From Thalassospira sp. (lineage in GTDB: Bacteria; Pseudomonadota; Alphaproteobacteria; Rhodospirillales; Thalassospiraceae), in assembly GCF_030690045.1 (NCBI RefSeq), contig NZ_JAUYHK010000009.1:19718-83717 (forward strand): a DNA stretch of 64,000 nt, written 5' to 3'. How positions within the stretch are numbered: the first letter of the stretch is position 1; each line of letters begins with the position of its first letter. The position numbers and the translations under genes were made by a program. This document shows, one piece after another, positions 7,971-20,058 of this stretch. The notes below the pieces were generated by a model, which had not been told where the DNA came from, did no database searches, and worked only from the letters and a program-made list of their open reading frames with translations.

Positions 7971-8939
7971 ATGCTGATTCGCCGTCAAAAAGGATGGGAA
8001 ATTCCCGAGCGGGACGTCACCCCGCAGGCCCTCTATCGCAACCGGCGACAATTTCTGGGCGGCCTTGCCGCCGGCACCATCGGGGCGGCCGCCGCCACCC
8101 TGCCCGCCGGGCGGGTTCTGGCCCAGGCAATGGATCCGACCGCCGATCTGTATCCCGCCCCGCGTAATGAGTCCTATACCGTGGACCGGGCGATTGACGA
8201 AAAAGCCAAGGCCCTGACCTATAATAATTTTTATGAATTCGGGTCGCACAAATTCATTTCCGATGCCGCCCAGGCGATGAAAATCCGCCCATGGACCATC
8301 AAGATCGACGGCATGGTCGAACAGGAAATCGAAATTGATTTCGACGATCTGGTGCGCAAAATGCCGCTGGAAGAACGGGTTTATCGCTTTCGCTGTGTCG
8401 AGGCATGGGCGATGACCGTCCCCTGGACCGGCTTTCCGATGAAGGCGCTGGTCGATTTCGCCAAACCGTTATCGGGCGCAAAATATGTCGAAATGGAAAC
8501 CGCCAGCCAGCGCGACACCATGCCCGGCCTGCGGCAATTCTGGTATCCTTGGCCCTATGTCGAGGGCCTGACCCTCGCCGAGGCCACCAACGAACTTTCC
8601 ATGATCGCCACCGGCATTTACGGCGAAGCCATGCCCAAACAAAACGGCGCGCCCCTGCGGCTGGTCACACCGTGGAAATACGGTTTTAAAAACATCAAAT
8701 CGATTGTGCGCTTTACCTTCACCGACAAACGCCCGGTCAGTTTCTGGGAACGGATTGCCGAAACCGAATATGGTTTCTGGGCCAATGTAAACCCGCAAAT
8801 CCCCCATCCCCGCTGGAGTCAGGCCCAGGAACGCCTGCTGACCACCGGCGAAGAAGTTCCGACCTTGCTGTTTAACGGCTATGGCGATTATGTCGCCGAT
8901 CTGTACAAGGATATGGACGGCGAAAACCTGTATATGTAG
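7971..8939 (+). CDS. msrP: protein-methionine-sulfoxide reductase catalytic subunit MsrP (YedY)
   Basis: The 322-residue molybdoenzyme has a twin-arginine signal (RNRRQFLGG, about residues 23-31) for export folded to the periplasm. The molybdenum-ligating cysteine lies in YRFRCVEAWAM. MsrP reduces methionine sulfoxide in envelope proteins, taking electrons from the membrane haem protein MsrQ. The start at 7971 is preceded by CAGGAG; an upstream in-frame ATG at 7953 has no such site. No msrQ gene follows: the next gene is convergent. The partner must be elsewhere or another donor is used. Confidence 0.93.
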   Translation: MLIRRQKGWEIPERDVTPQALYRNRRQFLGGLAAGTIGAAAATLPAGRVLAQAMDPTADLYPAPRNESYTVDRAIDEKAKALTYNNFYEFGSHKFISDAAQAMKIRPWTIKIDGMVEQEIEIDFDDLVRKMPLEERVYRFRCVEAWAMTVPWTGFPMKALVDFAKPLSGAKYVEMETASQRDTMPGLRQFWYPWPYVEGLTLAEATNELSMIATGIYGEAMPKQNGAPLRLVTPWKYGFKNIKSIVRFTFTDKRPVSFWERIAETEYGFWANVNPQIPHPRWSQAQERLLTTGEEVPTLLFNGYGDYVADLYKDMDGENLYM

Positions 8940-8957
8940 GGGCACACCAGCCCCTAC
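8936..8957. terminator. hairpin holding the stop codons of two convergent genes
   Basis: GTAGGGG and CCCCTAC form a perfect 7-bp stem with an 8-base loop. The TAG stop of msrP lies in the left arm and the TAG stop of the convergent binding-protein gene lies in the right arm. There is no T run, so it may be an mRNA end-protecting hairpin rather than a full terminator. Confidence 0.5.
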
Positions 8958-9724
8958 AAACCCGACCCGTCATAATGCTGATAAATCCGGTCAAACGTGC
9001 CGTCCTCGCGCATGGCAATCAGGGCATTTTCCAGCCCCTCATAACGTTCTTCGGTAAAAAACCGCGAAGCCCGCGAGACCGCAATAAAGGACGGCTTCCC
9101 GTCCAGCACCAGACTCGCCTTGCGAATGGCAAAATTTTCGGGGCGCAACAAATGGCTGGCAAGCAAGGACGGCACGATCACGGCGCGCAACCGCCCCTGA
9201 TCCAGCATCCGAAACAGGGTGGTATAATCGGTGGCCTCGATCCGGTCGATCCCAAGGGCCGTATCAAAGGCCAGATTGTGAGACGCCCCGCGCATCACCC
9301 CCACCGTCTGTCCGGCCAAATCGGACAAATCCAAAACATCCCCCGCCGATGCCGCAATATAAACCGCTTTGGGTTCGGCAGGCAGTTCGGCCTTCAGGAA
9401 ATACATGAAATCTTCGCGTTCCGGCGTGCGGTTCGGTCCCAGCATCAGGTCGGCACCACCGGTTTCCATCAACAGCAAGGCGCGTCGGAACGGCACATTC
9501 TGATAGGTCAGTTGCAAACCGGTTCTGCGGGCGGCTTCTTCAAGGACGTCCATGTAAATACCGGAATAAACAGGGCGGCCATCGATTTCATCAAGTATCC
9601 GGTAAGGCGGCGCATGATTGACCGCAACCGTCAGTTCGGCGGCCCTTCCCGGCAGGCTGCCCGTCGTCAAGGCACCCGAAACCCCCAGCAAAAAGATCGC
9701 AATCCACCGTCCTGTGGCTGTCAA
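8954..9724 (-). CDS. periplasmic solute-binding protein, family 3
   Basis: The 256-residue protein has an N-terminal signal peptide (cleavage probably after GRAAE-proximal Ala, about residue 28) and a bacterial extracellular solute-binding family 3 fold: PPYRILDEIDGRPVYSGIYMDVLEEAARR, then GADLMLGPNRTPERE and the DLSDLAGQTVGVMRGASH motif. Family members usually bind amino acids or polar compounds for ABC importers. No permease or ATPase gene is adjacent, so it may serve a distant transporter or act as a sensor-type orphan. The ligand is unknown. Confidence 0.82.
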   Translation of the reverse strand: MTATGRWIAIFLLGVSGALTTGSLPGRAAELTVAVNHAPPYRILDEIDGRPVYSGIYMDVLEEAARRTGLQLTYQNVPFRRALLLMETGGADLMLGPNRTPEREDFMYFLKAELPAEPKAVYIAASAGDVLDLSDLAGQTVGVMRGASHNLAFDTALGIDRIEATDYTTLFRMLDQGRLRAVIVPSLLASHLLRPENFAIRKASLVLDGKPSFIAVSRASRFFTEERYEGLENALIAMREDGTFDRIYQHYDGSGL

Positions 9725-9875
9725 AAAAGCCTCCGCCCTGTCGCGTCATGCCGCCTGGAACCGGGAAATCCTGCACCCGAATATACAACCGGTAATTTTA
9801 CAGGATATTGTTGCGAAACGTTAGAAAGAAAGACCCGTGACGCAATTTAATCAGGCAAGGCAAAGACAAGGCCCA

Positions 9876-12026
<2,151 letters not shown>

Positions 12027-12226
12027 GGCAGATAGTTATAAGCCAACAATCCCGAACCGCAAGCCCGCCCCTGACAGTTTGCGTCAGAAGATGTCAGCAG
12101 AACGTCATCAAAAAATTCGGAACCGGCCACCCTGATTGGCGTTGAAAAAGCGATATCGTTGCAAAACCGTATGAGGGGGCCGGAAAACATCCCAAAGAAC
12201 CCGCAAAAACCCCGAAACCACCTTGA

Positions 12227-13510
<1,284 letters not shown>

Positions 13511-13537
13511 TCAACAGCTTGCGCGTGAAAAAACTAC

Positions 13538-13566
13538 CCAAAGCCCGGCCTTGCGCCGGGCTTTGG
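13538..13566 (+). terminator. 12-bp hairpin after aspartate aminotransferase
   Basis: CCAAAGCCCGGC and its exact complement flank a 5-base loop. There is no T run after it, so it may stabilise the mRNA end or need Rho. Confidence 0.6.
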
Positions 13567-13635
13567 CGCATTGACAGAGTGTGTTGTTTTAGAAATAAAT
13601 AAACCCGCACCGAATAACCGAAAAAGAGGCGCATT

Positions 13636-14427
13636 TTGACCGACGATTTTTTTGTCACCGTGGACGGCGTGCGCCTTGCCTGTCAGAAAATCACCCCGCC
13701 CGAAGCCCGGCCCGATGCCCCCGTGATCGTGTTTCTGCACGAGGCCCTTGGCAGCATCCGCATGTGGCGCGATTTCCCAAAAAAGCTGGCCGCGGCCACC
13801 GGGTACCCGGTTCTGGTCTATGAACGGCGCGGACATGGGAGATCCGACCCGCATACGGTTATCCCGCGCCCGATTGATTTCCATAACGAGGAATCAGACC
13901 GTTTTTTGCACGGGCTTTTGACCGCGCTTGCAATCAAAAAACCAATCCTGTTTGGCCACAGTGACGGGGCGACGATTGCCCTGAAATATGCCGCGCGATT
14001 TCCGGACAATGTCTGCGCCGTGATCAGCGAAGCCGCCCATGTAATGGTCGAGGATGTGACGGTTGCCGGAATCACGGAGGCGGCCAAAACCTATGCCGAA
14101 ACCGACTGGAAATCTCGGCTGGAACGCCATCATTTCGATCAGACGGACGATGTGGTACGCGCATGGATCGACACATGGACCCAACCCGCCTTTCGCGACT
14201 GGAATATGACCGGCGACCTTGCCGCCATCACCTGCCCGATACTGGTTATTCAAGGCGAAACCGACCAGTTCGGCAGCATCCGGCAGGTGGAATTGATCTG
14301 TTCCCATTCCGGCGGCCCGGCAACACCCCTGATCCTGCCCGATTCCGGCCATATCCCACATCTGGAACAACCTGATGCGGTGATTGCCGCCAGCACCGTT
14401 TTTTTAGACGGCCTTTCCATCACCTGA
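13636..14427 (+). CDS. alpha/beta fold hydrolase
   Basis: The 263-residue protein has the alpha/beta-hydrolase pattern: oxyanion-region motif FLHEALGS, nucleophile elbow GHSDG (serine near residue 109), the acid in QGETDQFG, and a late histidine in DSGHIPHLEQP. The start is TTG with AGAGGC a few bases before it. Substrate is not predictable; homologues act on esters, thioesters or C-C bonds. The gene is separated from aspC by a hairpin and is convergent with the SHMT-like gene, so context gives no pathway. Confidence 0.85.
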   Translation: MTDDFFVTVDGVRLACQKITPPEARPDAPVIVFLHEALGSIRMWRDFPKKLAAATGYPVLVYERRGHGRSDPHTVIPRPIDFHNEESDRFLHGLLTALAIKKPILFGHSDGATIALKYAARFPDNVCAVISEAAHVMVEDVTVAGITEAAKTYAETDWKSRLERHHFDQTDDVVRAWIDTWTQPAFRDWNMTGDLAAITCPILVIQGETDQFGSIRQVELICSHSGGPATPLILPDSGHIPHLEQPDAVIAASTVFLDGLSIT

Positions 14428-14435
14428 CGGGCGGA

Positions 14436-15758
14436 TTAGCGACATATGTAATGCAACCGGTTAAAGCGCGCCCGAAGGCCTGCAACGTCGGGGGCGATAA
14501 TTTCGGAGTTTTCGATCATCAGAGCACGGGCGATCAGGCGGGCCAGTTCCGGCGTATCCGTTACGTCCACGCCCCAGCGCACCAGTTCCGGCGTGCCTAT
14601 GCGCAGACCGTTCATATCACCCGCAACCGGTGGCAGCGGCAGGCCAATGCCGCAAGCCAGAAACCCGGCCTTGCGCAGGGTTTTGGAAGCCGTCTGTCCA
14701 CCCCCATATGACGCCGCCATGATCGCGAACTGGTGCGACATGGTAAAACCACGGTCCTTGCCAAATACCGGAATGCCTTCATCGTCCAGTGCGTGGGCCA
14801 ACGCCACAGCGACATTCACCATCTTTTGCGCATAAGCCGCGCCATATTCGCGCCAGTCGATCATTGTCAAGGCCAGCGCGGCAGATTTGGCGACGTCAAA
14901 ATTTGCCGTCATGCCCGGAAAGGCAATGGTATCGAGATTGCGCGCCAGTGCGGCGTCATTGGTAACAATCAGGCCCCCTGCCGGACCGGCAAGGCTTTTA
15001 TAAGTGCTCATGGTCATCAGATGTGCGCCTTCGGCCAACGGATTGGGCCAGACCCCACCCGCAATCAGCCCACATTGATGGGCGGCATCAAACAACACCA
15101 GCGCCTCGACATCATCGGCAATCGCACGGATTTGTTTCACGGGATGGGGAAACAGATTAAGGCTGCCGCCCACCGTAATCAGTTTGGGGCGGACTTGCTT
15201 TGCCAGATCGCGCAAACCGTCCAGATCAATCGTATAGCCATCGGCATCCACCGGGGCCTCATGAATGATCAGTCCATAAAGCCCGGCGCAGCCGCCATTG
15301 TTATGCGTAACATGCCCGCCAATGGCCGCGGGCGGCACAATGATCACATCACCCGGCTGGCAGATCGCCATAAAGCTATACAAATTCGCCATCGCGCCGG
15401 ACGCCACCCGAATTTCAGCATATCCGGCATCGAAAATTTCGGCGCACAACTCGGCGGCGATTACCTCAATCTCCTCAATTGCCTCCAGCCCCGTTTCATA
15501 TTTATCTCCGGGATAGCCCAGAGACGGACGAGATCCCAGACCGGAAGCCAGCATCGCCTCGGCCCGCGGATTCATCACATTGGTTGCCGGGTTCAGGTTG
15601 AAACATTCCTGTTCATGGATCACGCGGTTGCGCTGCGCCAAACCTATAATCCGACTGGCAATATCCGTCCCGGTCGCGACCGACGTCGCCCCGGCATATT
15701 TCTGAATAATATCTTCGCAGGCCTGCGGCACCCAGGAACGACGTACAAGATGGTTCAT
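14436..15758 (-). CDS. serine hydroxymethyltransferase-like PLP enzyme
   Basis: The 440-residue protein follows the SHMT fold: GSRPSLGYPGDKYETG, SGAMANLY, DAAHQCGLIAGG and the PLP lysine in MSTYKSLAGPAGG. In housekeeping GlyA the last motif reads TTTHKTLxGPRGG and the early one YYGGCEYVD, so several conserved positions differ (His to Tyr, Arg to Ala). It may therefore act on another beta-hydroxy amino acid, such as an alpha-methylserine- or threonine-type substrate, rather than be the main folate enzyme. It is divergent from a GcvA-like LysR gene that probably controls it. Confidence 0.75.
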   Translation of the reverse strand: MNHLVRRSWVPQACEDIIQKYAGATSVATGTDIASRIIGLAQRNRVIHEQECFNLNPATNVMNPRAEAMLASGLGSRPSLGYPGDKYETGLEAIEEIEVIAAELCAEIFDAGYAEIRVASGAMANLYSFMAICQPGDVIIVPPAAIGGHVTHNNGGCAGLYGLIIHEAPVDADGYTIDLDGLRDLAKQVRPKLITVGGSLNLFPHPVKQIRAIADDVEALVLFDAAHQCGLIAGGVWPNPLAEGAHLMTMSTYKSLAGPAGGLIVTNDAALARNLDTIAFPGMTANFDVAKSAALALTMIDWREYGAAYAQKMVNVAVALAHALDDEGIPVFGKDRGFTMSHQFAIMAASYGGGQTASKTLRKAGFLACGIGLPLPPVAGDMNGLRIGTPELVRWGVDVTDTPELARLIARALMIENSEIIAPDVAGLRARFNRLHYICR

Positions 15759-15817
15759 AATCTTCTCCCCGATGATGAAGCCCCCAGCAGATCAAAAAAC
15801 CCGCTGTCACGCAAATC

Positions 15818-15848
15818 AGTTTTGCTATAAATTACCCGTAGAAAAACT
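15818..15848. promoter_or_regulatory. inverted repeat between the SHMT-like gene and its LysR gene
   Basis: AGTTTTGCTA and TAGAAAAACT (9 of 10 positions complementary) flank an 11-base centre, the size expected for a LysR-type operator. It lies 17 bases before the LysR start and 60 bases from the divergent SHMT-like start, so one bound regulator could control both. Confidence 0.5.
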
Positions 15849-15864
15849 ATGCTAAGGACAATTC

Positions 15865-16743
15865 ATGCCCGTATCGCCACCCCGGCCCAAAGGGCCGCCG
15901 TTAAACGCCCTGCGCGCCTTTGAAGCCGCAGCACGTCTGGGCGGCTTTGCTGCCGCTGCCGATGAATTATCGGTCACCCCCGGCGCAATTGCCCAGCATG
16001 TCAAATCGCTGGAGGCATGGGCAGGTACTGATCTGTTTGAACGCCGATCCCAAGGTATCGCCTTAACCCGGCTGGGTGCACAGGTGATTGAAAAACTCAG
16101 TCTGGCTTTTGATCAGTTGGGTAACGCTGTGCAGTCCCTGCGTGCGCTGGCCGCACCCGGCCATATCAGTATCGCCGCCCTGCCCTGTATAGCGCAATTA
16201 TGGTTATCGCCCCGGTTGCCGGCGATCCGGTCAGCTTTGCCCCATATCGGCATTTCGATCACTGCCCTTGAACAAATGCCCAATTTGCAGCGGGAACCCT
16301 TTGACTTGTGTATTTTTTACCAGACATTGCCGATCGATCCGGGCGCGATCATCCTGTGTGACGATGACATTTATCCGGTATGCACCCCGGCTATCGCTCA
16401 TACCCTGAAATCCCCCACCGATATTGGCAATGCGGTTTGTTTGCATGACAGCACATGGTCAAGCGACTGGGCGTTATGGCTTGAATCCGCCTGCCCGGAT
16501 GTGGCGGTTCAGACAAAGGGGCCGGTATTTTCCCTTTATAGTCTGGCGCTGGAAGAAGCCCGCAATGGTGCTGGAGTTTTGATCGGACATGACGCGCTGG
16601 TGCGCCCGCATCTTGAAAGTGGCGCACTGGTCGCCCCTTTTGCCACCCGACGTCGGCTGAATCGCGCCCTGACGATCACGCGCTCCCGGGTCTTGCGCGA
16701 TAACCCGGTATTGCAACAGGTGGTCGAGCTGTTGCAGGCATAA
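15865..16743 (+). CDS. LysR family transcriptional regulator (GcvA-like)
   Basis: The 292-residue protein opens with PPLNALRAFEAAARLGGFAAAA, the helix-turn-helix typical of the GcvA branch, then SVTPGAIAQHVKSLE as recognition helix and a LysR ligand-binding domain. GcvA-type regulators sense amino acids or purines in glycine-cleavage control. The divergent SHMT-like gene, whose reaction would involve glycine or serine relatives, fits that theme. The shared 106-base gap holds a candidate operator. The effector remains unknown. Confidence 0.87.
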   Translation: MPVSPPRPKGPPLNALRAFEAAARLGGFAAAADELSVTPGAIAQHVKSLEAWAGTDLFERRSQGIALTRLGAQVIEKLSLAFDQLGNAVQSLRALAAPGHISIAALPCIAQLWLSPRLPAIRSALPHIGISITALEQMPNLQREPFDLCIFYQTLPIDPGAIILCDDDIYPVCTPAIAHTLKSPTDIGNAVCLHDSTWSSDWALWLESACPDVAVQTKGPVFSLYSLALEEARNGAGVLIGHDALVRPHLESGALVAPFATRRRLNRALTITRSRVLRDNPVLQQVVELLQA

Positions 16744-16795
16744 AAAATCCCGGCGATTGCAAACCGCCGGGATGATCTCAAATTGAAGACCGTTT

Positions 16796-17329
16796 TTATG
16801 CCGACAGCGCGGCTTCGGCATCCAGCACAGCCGCAACCGCATGCAGGACCGAGGCAATGCGCACGGCATTCTGCACGACTTCCTTGTTCAGGCCCGCCTG
16901 TTTGAGGATTTTTTCGTGGGAATCAATGCACATACCACACCCGTTAATCGCCGATACCGCCAGCGAAAACAGTTCAAAATCGGCCTTGTCGATGCCCGGC
17001 TTGCCGATGATGTTCATCCGCAGGCGGGCAGGCATCGTGCCATATTCCTTTTCCGACACCAGATGCACGAAACGGTAATAGATGTTGTTCATGCCCATGA
17101 TAGCAGCCGCACCCTTGGCCGCCGTGATCGCATCATCGGTCAACTTGCCTTCGGCTTCGGCGGCAATCGCGCGCAACAATACGCCATTGCGCGACGCATA
17201 GGCACAGGCAAGGGCGGTGCCATAAACCTGCTGGTCGGTCATGCCCGGATTGTTAAACAGACTGCCAAGATTCAATTTCAAATCCTTGGCGTATTCCGGC
17301 AGGGCATCCTTGATTTCAGCAATAGTCAT
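16796..17329 (-). CDS. ahpD: alkyl hydroperoxide reductase AhpD
   Basis: The start [19 protein letters not shown] gives 177 residues, the usual AhpD length; a longer upstream frame is unlikely. The active site [10 protein letters not shown] (CxxC plus histidine three residues later) near residue 130 marks the carboxymuconolactone-decarboxylase-like thiol reductase fold. AhpD reduces oxidised AhpC. It lies downstream of ahpC on the same strand with a 102-base gap, so both are likely expressed together under the divergent oxyR. Confidence 0.94.
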   Translation of the reverse strand: MTIAEIKDALPEYAKDLKLNLGSLFNNPGMTDQQVYGTALACAYASRNGVLLRAIAAEAEGKLTDDAITAAKGAAAIMGMNNIYYRFVHLVSEKEYGTMPARLRMNIIGKPGIDKADFELFSLAVSAINGCGMCIDSHEKILKQAGLNKEVVQNAVRIASVLHAVAAVLDAEAALSA

Positions 17330-17431
17330 GAAAAACATCCCGTTTTCAGGAAAGACAATAAGGACGGTCCGGGCAATTCGGGGCAAACCAGATCAATGCC
17401 CGGACCGTAACATCAGAAACCCGCAGAAAGA

Positions 17432-17959
17432 TTAGAGGGTTTCTTCACCCTGTTTCCAGTTGCAAGGGCACAGTTCGTCGGTCTGAAGCGCGTCGAGAAT
17501 ACGCAGGGCTTCCTGCGGATTACGGCCAACCGACAGATCATTGACCTGAACATGGCGAATGATGTTGTCCGGATCGACGATGAAGGTCGCACGCAGGGCA
17601 ACGCCTTCACCTTTGGCGATGATGCCAAGGGCCGATGCCAGTTCTTTTTTCTCGTCGGCCAGCCAGACGAACGGGCTGTCGGCAAGGTCTTCATGGTGGG
17701 TGCGCCATGCGGCATGCACAAAGTCGGTATCGGTTGAAGCACCAAGCAGAACGGCATCACGGTCTTTGAAATCGCCATTCAGATCACCATAACCGACGAT
17801 TTCGGTCGGGCAGACAAAGGTGAAATCCTTCGGCCAGAAGAACAAAATCTTCCATTTGCCTTCAAAAGACTGATCGGTAACCGGTGCAAAGCTGTCCGGG
17901 GTCTTGCCCGAAACACCAGTCAGATTAAATTCAGGAAGCTTGTCACCAACTGTAAGCAT
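17432..17959 (-). CDS. ahpC: peroxiredoxin AhpC
   Basis: The 175-residue peroxiredoxin has the peroxidatic cysteine in DFTFVCPTE (near residue 50) and a C-terminal LCPCNWKQGEETL that supplies the resolving cysteine. It reduces hydrogen peroxide, organic hydroperoxides and peroxynitrite. The short C-terminus and the partner ahpD downstream match the AhpC/AhpD pair of actinobacteria and many proteobacteria rather than AhpC/AhpF. oxyR is divergent with 169 bases between. Confidence 0.95.
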   Translation of the reverse strand: MLTVGDKLPEFNLTGVSGKTPDSFAPVTDQSFEGKWKILFFWPKDFTFVCPTEIVGYGDLNGDFKDRDAVLLGASTDTDFVHAAWRTHHEDLADSPFVWLADEKKELASALGIIAKGEGVALRATFIVDPDNIIRHVQVNDLSVGRNPQEALRILDALQTDELCPCNWKQGEETL

Positions 17960-18128
17960 CGTATTGTCTCCTAACGCTTGTTTGTTTTAAATCCCGATCC
18001 CGGCCCCCGACGGGCCAAACCTGATATAGTTCGCACATGCAAAAAATCCATATCGCAGTGGCGATTAGTAAATAATTGCGTTACCAATGACCAATTAAAT
18101 AAATCTGGAAAGACGATAGGAAAAATCG
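17960..18128. promoter_or_regulatory. divergent ahpC-oxyR control region
   Basis: The region contains ATAG-TTCGCAC at 18026 and an ATCGC-AGTG-GCGAT inverted repeat at 18052-18065. Neither is as close to the OxyR consensus as the dps site. OxyR control of both genes from here is expected from the family, but the exact site is not certain. Confidence 0.4.
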
Positions 18129-19052
18129 ATGGCCGCACAGCCAAGCATCAAACAGCTGAAATATCTGGTGGCCCTCGCGGAAACCGGCCATTTTGGCCGT
18201 GCAGCCGAGTCCTGTTTCATCACCCAGCCCAGCCTGTCTTCGGCGATTAGCGAGCTTGAAAACCTGCTTGGTGCGCAATTGGTGGAACGAAACAAACGTC
18301 AGGTTCTGATCACCGCGCTTGGACAGGAAGTTGTGCTGCGGGCGCGAAGCATCCTGCATGATGTGGATGAACTGGCCCTGATGGCCCATGCTGCCAGTGA
18401 ACCGCTGGTTGGACCTGTCCGGTTCGGGGTGATCCCGACCATCGGCCCCTATCTTTTGCCCGATGTGATTGGCCGCCTGCGCACCGGATTTCCGAAATTG
18501 CAGCCTTTCCTGCGCGAAGATCAGACCGGCAAACTGATCGATCTTTTGCTGGCAGGGAAACTCGATATTGCCCTGATCGCCCTGCCGATCGAGGAAAACG
18601 GGCTGGAAGACATGGAACTGTTTGAAGACCGGTTTGTTTTCGCCTGTTCGCCGGACAATCCACTGACCAAAAAGAAATTTATTGATATCGATGATATCAA
18701 GGATGAAAAACTTTTGCTGCTGGAAGACGGTCATTGCCTCCGCGATCAGGCACTGGAAATCTGCCATCGCGCCGGATGGAGCAAATCGGCGAACTTTCAG
18801 GCCAACAGCCTGTCAACGCTGGTGCAAATGGTTGCCGCCGGGATCGGATCGACCCTGTTGCCGGAAATGTCACTGGAAGTCGAGGCGCGCCGACGCGATT
18901 CGATTGCGACATTGCCGTTCCGCAATCCGGTGCCGGTGCGCCGTATCGGCCTTGTCTGGCGCAGAAGTTCCGCCCGCAAGGGTGAATATCGCAAGCTGGG
19001 CAATTTTTTACGAAGTGCGCTGCATCCCTGCCGGGCAAGTGACGTTGCCTGA
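18129..19052 (+). CDS. oxyR: hydrogen peroxide-sensing regulator OxyR
   Basis: The 307-residue LysR-type protein has the redox motif LEDGHCLRDQALEICH. Its two cysteines correspond to Cys199 and Cys208 of E. coli OxyR, which form the disulfide upon peroxide exposure. The helix-turn-helix (HFGRAAESCFITQPSLSSAI) is at residues 21-40. It is divergent from ahpC, its standard target. The sensing cysteines make this call much firmer than a generic LysR label. Confidence 0.96.
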   Translation: MAAQPSIKQLKYLVALAETGHFGRAAESCFITQPSLSSAISELENLLGAQLVERNKRQVLITALGQEVVLRARSILHDVDELALMAHAASEPLVGPVRFGVIPTIGPYLLPDVIGRLRTGFPKLQPFLREDQTGKLIDLLLAGKLDIALIALPIEENGLEDMELFEDRFVFACSPDNPLTKKKFIDIDDIKDEKLLLLEDGHCLRDQALEICHRAGWSKSANFQANSLSTLVQMVAAGIGSTLLPEMSLEVEARRRDSIATLPFRNPVPVRRIGLVWRRSSARKGEYRKLGNFLRSALHPCRASDVA

Positions 19053-19095
19053 CTGACCGGCGCAGATTGGCGTTTTCAAACGGAACCGACGGCCA

Positions 19096-20019
19096 ATGTT
19101 ACCCATCAAGGACAATAATCCGACCACCATCACGCCATGGGTGACATGGGCGCTGATCGCCCTCAATGTCGTAGTTTTTGTCGCCACGGTCACATTGGGA
19201 CCGCACGGATCGTTTCGGGTCAGCTTGCAATATGGTGCGATCCCGGCGGTTTTGTTCGGGCATGTCGATATGCCGCCGCAATTGGCCGTTTTTCCCGGCG
19301 GAATGGAATTCTTCAGCATTTTTACCGCGATGTTCCTGCATGGCGGCTGGATGCATTTGGGCGGCAACATGTTGTATCTGTGGGTGTTTGGCAACAATGT
19401 CGAAGACGCCATGGGGCATCTGCGGTTTCTGGTGTTTTATTTGCTGTGCGGGGTTGCCGCCGCCCTTGGCCATGCTCTGGCCGATACCACATCTCAAATC
19501 CCGATGATCGGCGCATCGGGGGCGCTGGCCGGGGTTTTGGGAGCGTATTTTCTGCTCTACCCCAAGGCCCGCATTCTGGTGTGGTTTTTCTGGGTTCTGG
19601 TTTTTTATGTTCCGGCGGTTTTCGTTCTGGGGTTCTGGATTGTCATGCAATTTGTCAATCTGGGCAGCGGGGCCGATGACGGTATTGCGTGGCTGGCACA
19701 TATTGCCGGTTTTCTGGCAGGTATGGCGCTAATCCCGTTTTTCAAACACCGCAATCTGCCGCTGTGGCAGGGTGGCCCCAAACAACAGCCAGCCTTTGGC
19801 GTCTGGCGCCCCGGACGGCGTGGCCGTGCAACAAGCAATCCACCGCCACCCTGGGCCCAGGCCTATGAACAGGAACGCGCCGCCCGCCATCAGAAAATGC
19901 GGCAGGGCGGTTTTGGTCCGTGGGGCAAGGCCCAAAACCCGACCCCAAAACCCGGCATTGGCGTGCCAAAGGTTGCCCTTGTGCGTCCGCAAGGCGATGA
20001 TGACGAAACTGCATCCTGA
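19096..20019 (+). CDS. rhomboid family intramembrane serine protease
   Basis: The 307-residue membrane protein has the rhomboid core: the HLGGN loop in WMHLGGNM, the catalytic serine in GASGALAGVLGAY (near residue 140) and the catalytic histidine in LAHIAGFLAGM. Six or seven transmembrane helices are followed by a proline- and glycine-rich cytoplasmic tail of about 85 residues. Rhomboids cleave single-pass membrane proteins within the bilayer. It follows oxyR with a 43-base gap, so it may be co-transcribed, but a peroxide link is not established. Confidence 0.93.
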   Translation: MLPIKDNNPTTITPWVTWALIALNVVVFVATVTLGPHGSFRVSLQYGAIPAVLFGHVDMPPQLAVFPGGMEFFSIFTAMFLHGGWMHLGGNMLYLWVFGNNVEDAMGHLRFLVFYLLCGVAAALGHALADTTSQIPMIGASGALAGVLGAYFLLYPKARILVWFFWVLVFYVPAVFVLGFWIVMQFVNLGSGADDGIAWLAHIAGFLAGMALIPFFKHRNLPLWQGGPKQQPAFGVWRPGRRGRATSNPPPPWAQAYEQERAARHQKMRQGGFGPWGKAQNPTPKPGIGVPKVALVRPQGDDDETAS

Positions 20020-20058
20020 TATCGACAAACCGATATCAAAGTACCGGGGGAAACAAAA

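Noticed and set aside
6826..8167. Several long proline/arginine-rich open frames on both strands over the repeat array, some with repeated MPEMRLPCARS or RRISGIRR peptides
   Set aside because: All frames stay open because of GC-rich repeats; there is no ribosome-binding site or domain, the first repeat is out of frame with the others, and some frames run into lysR or msrP.
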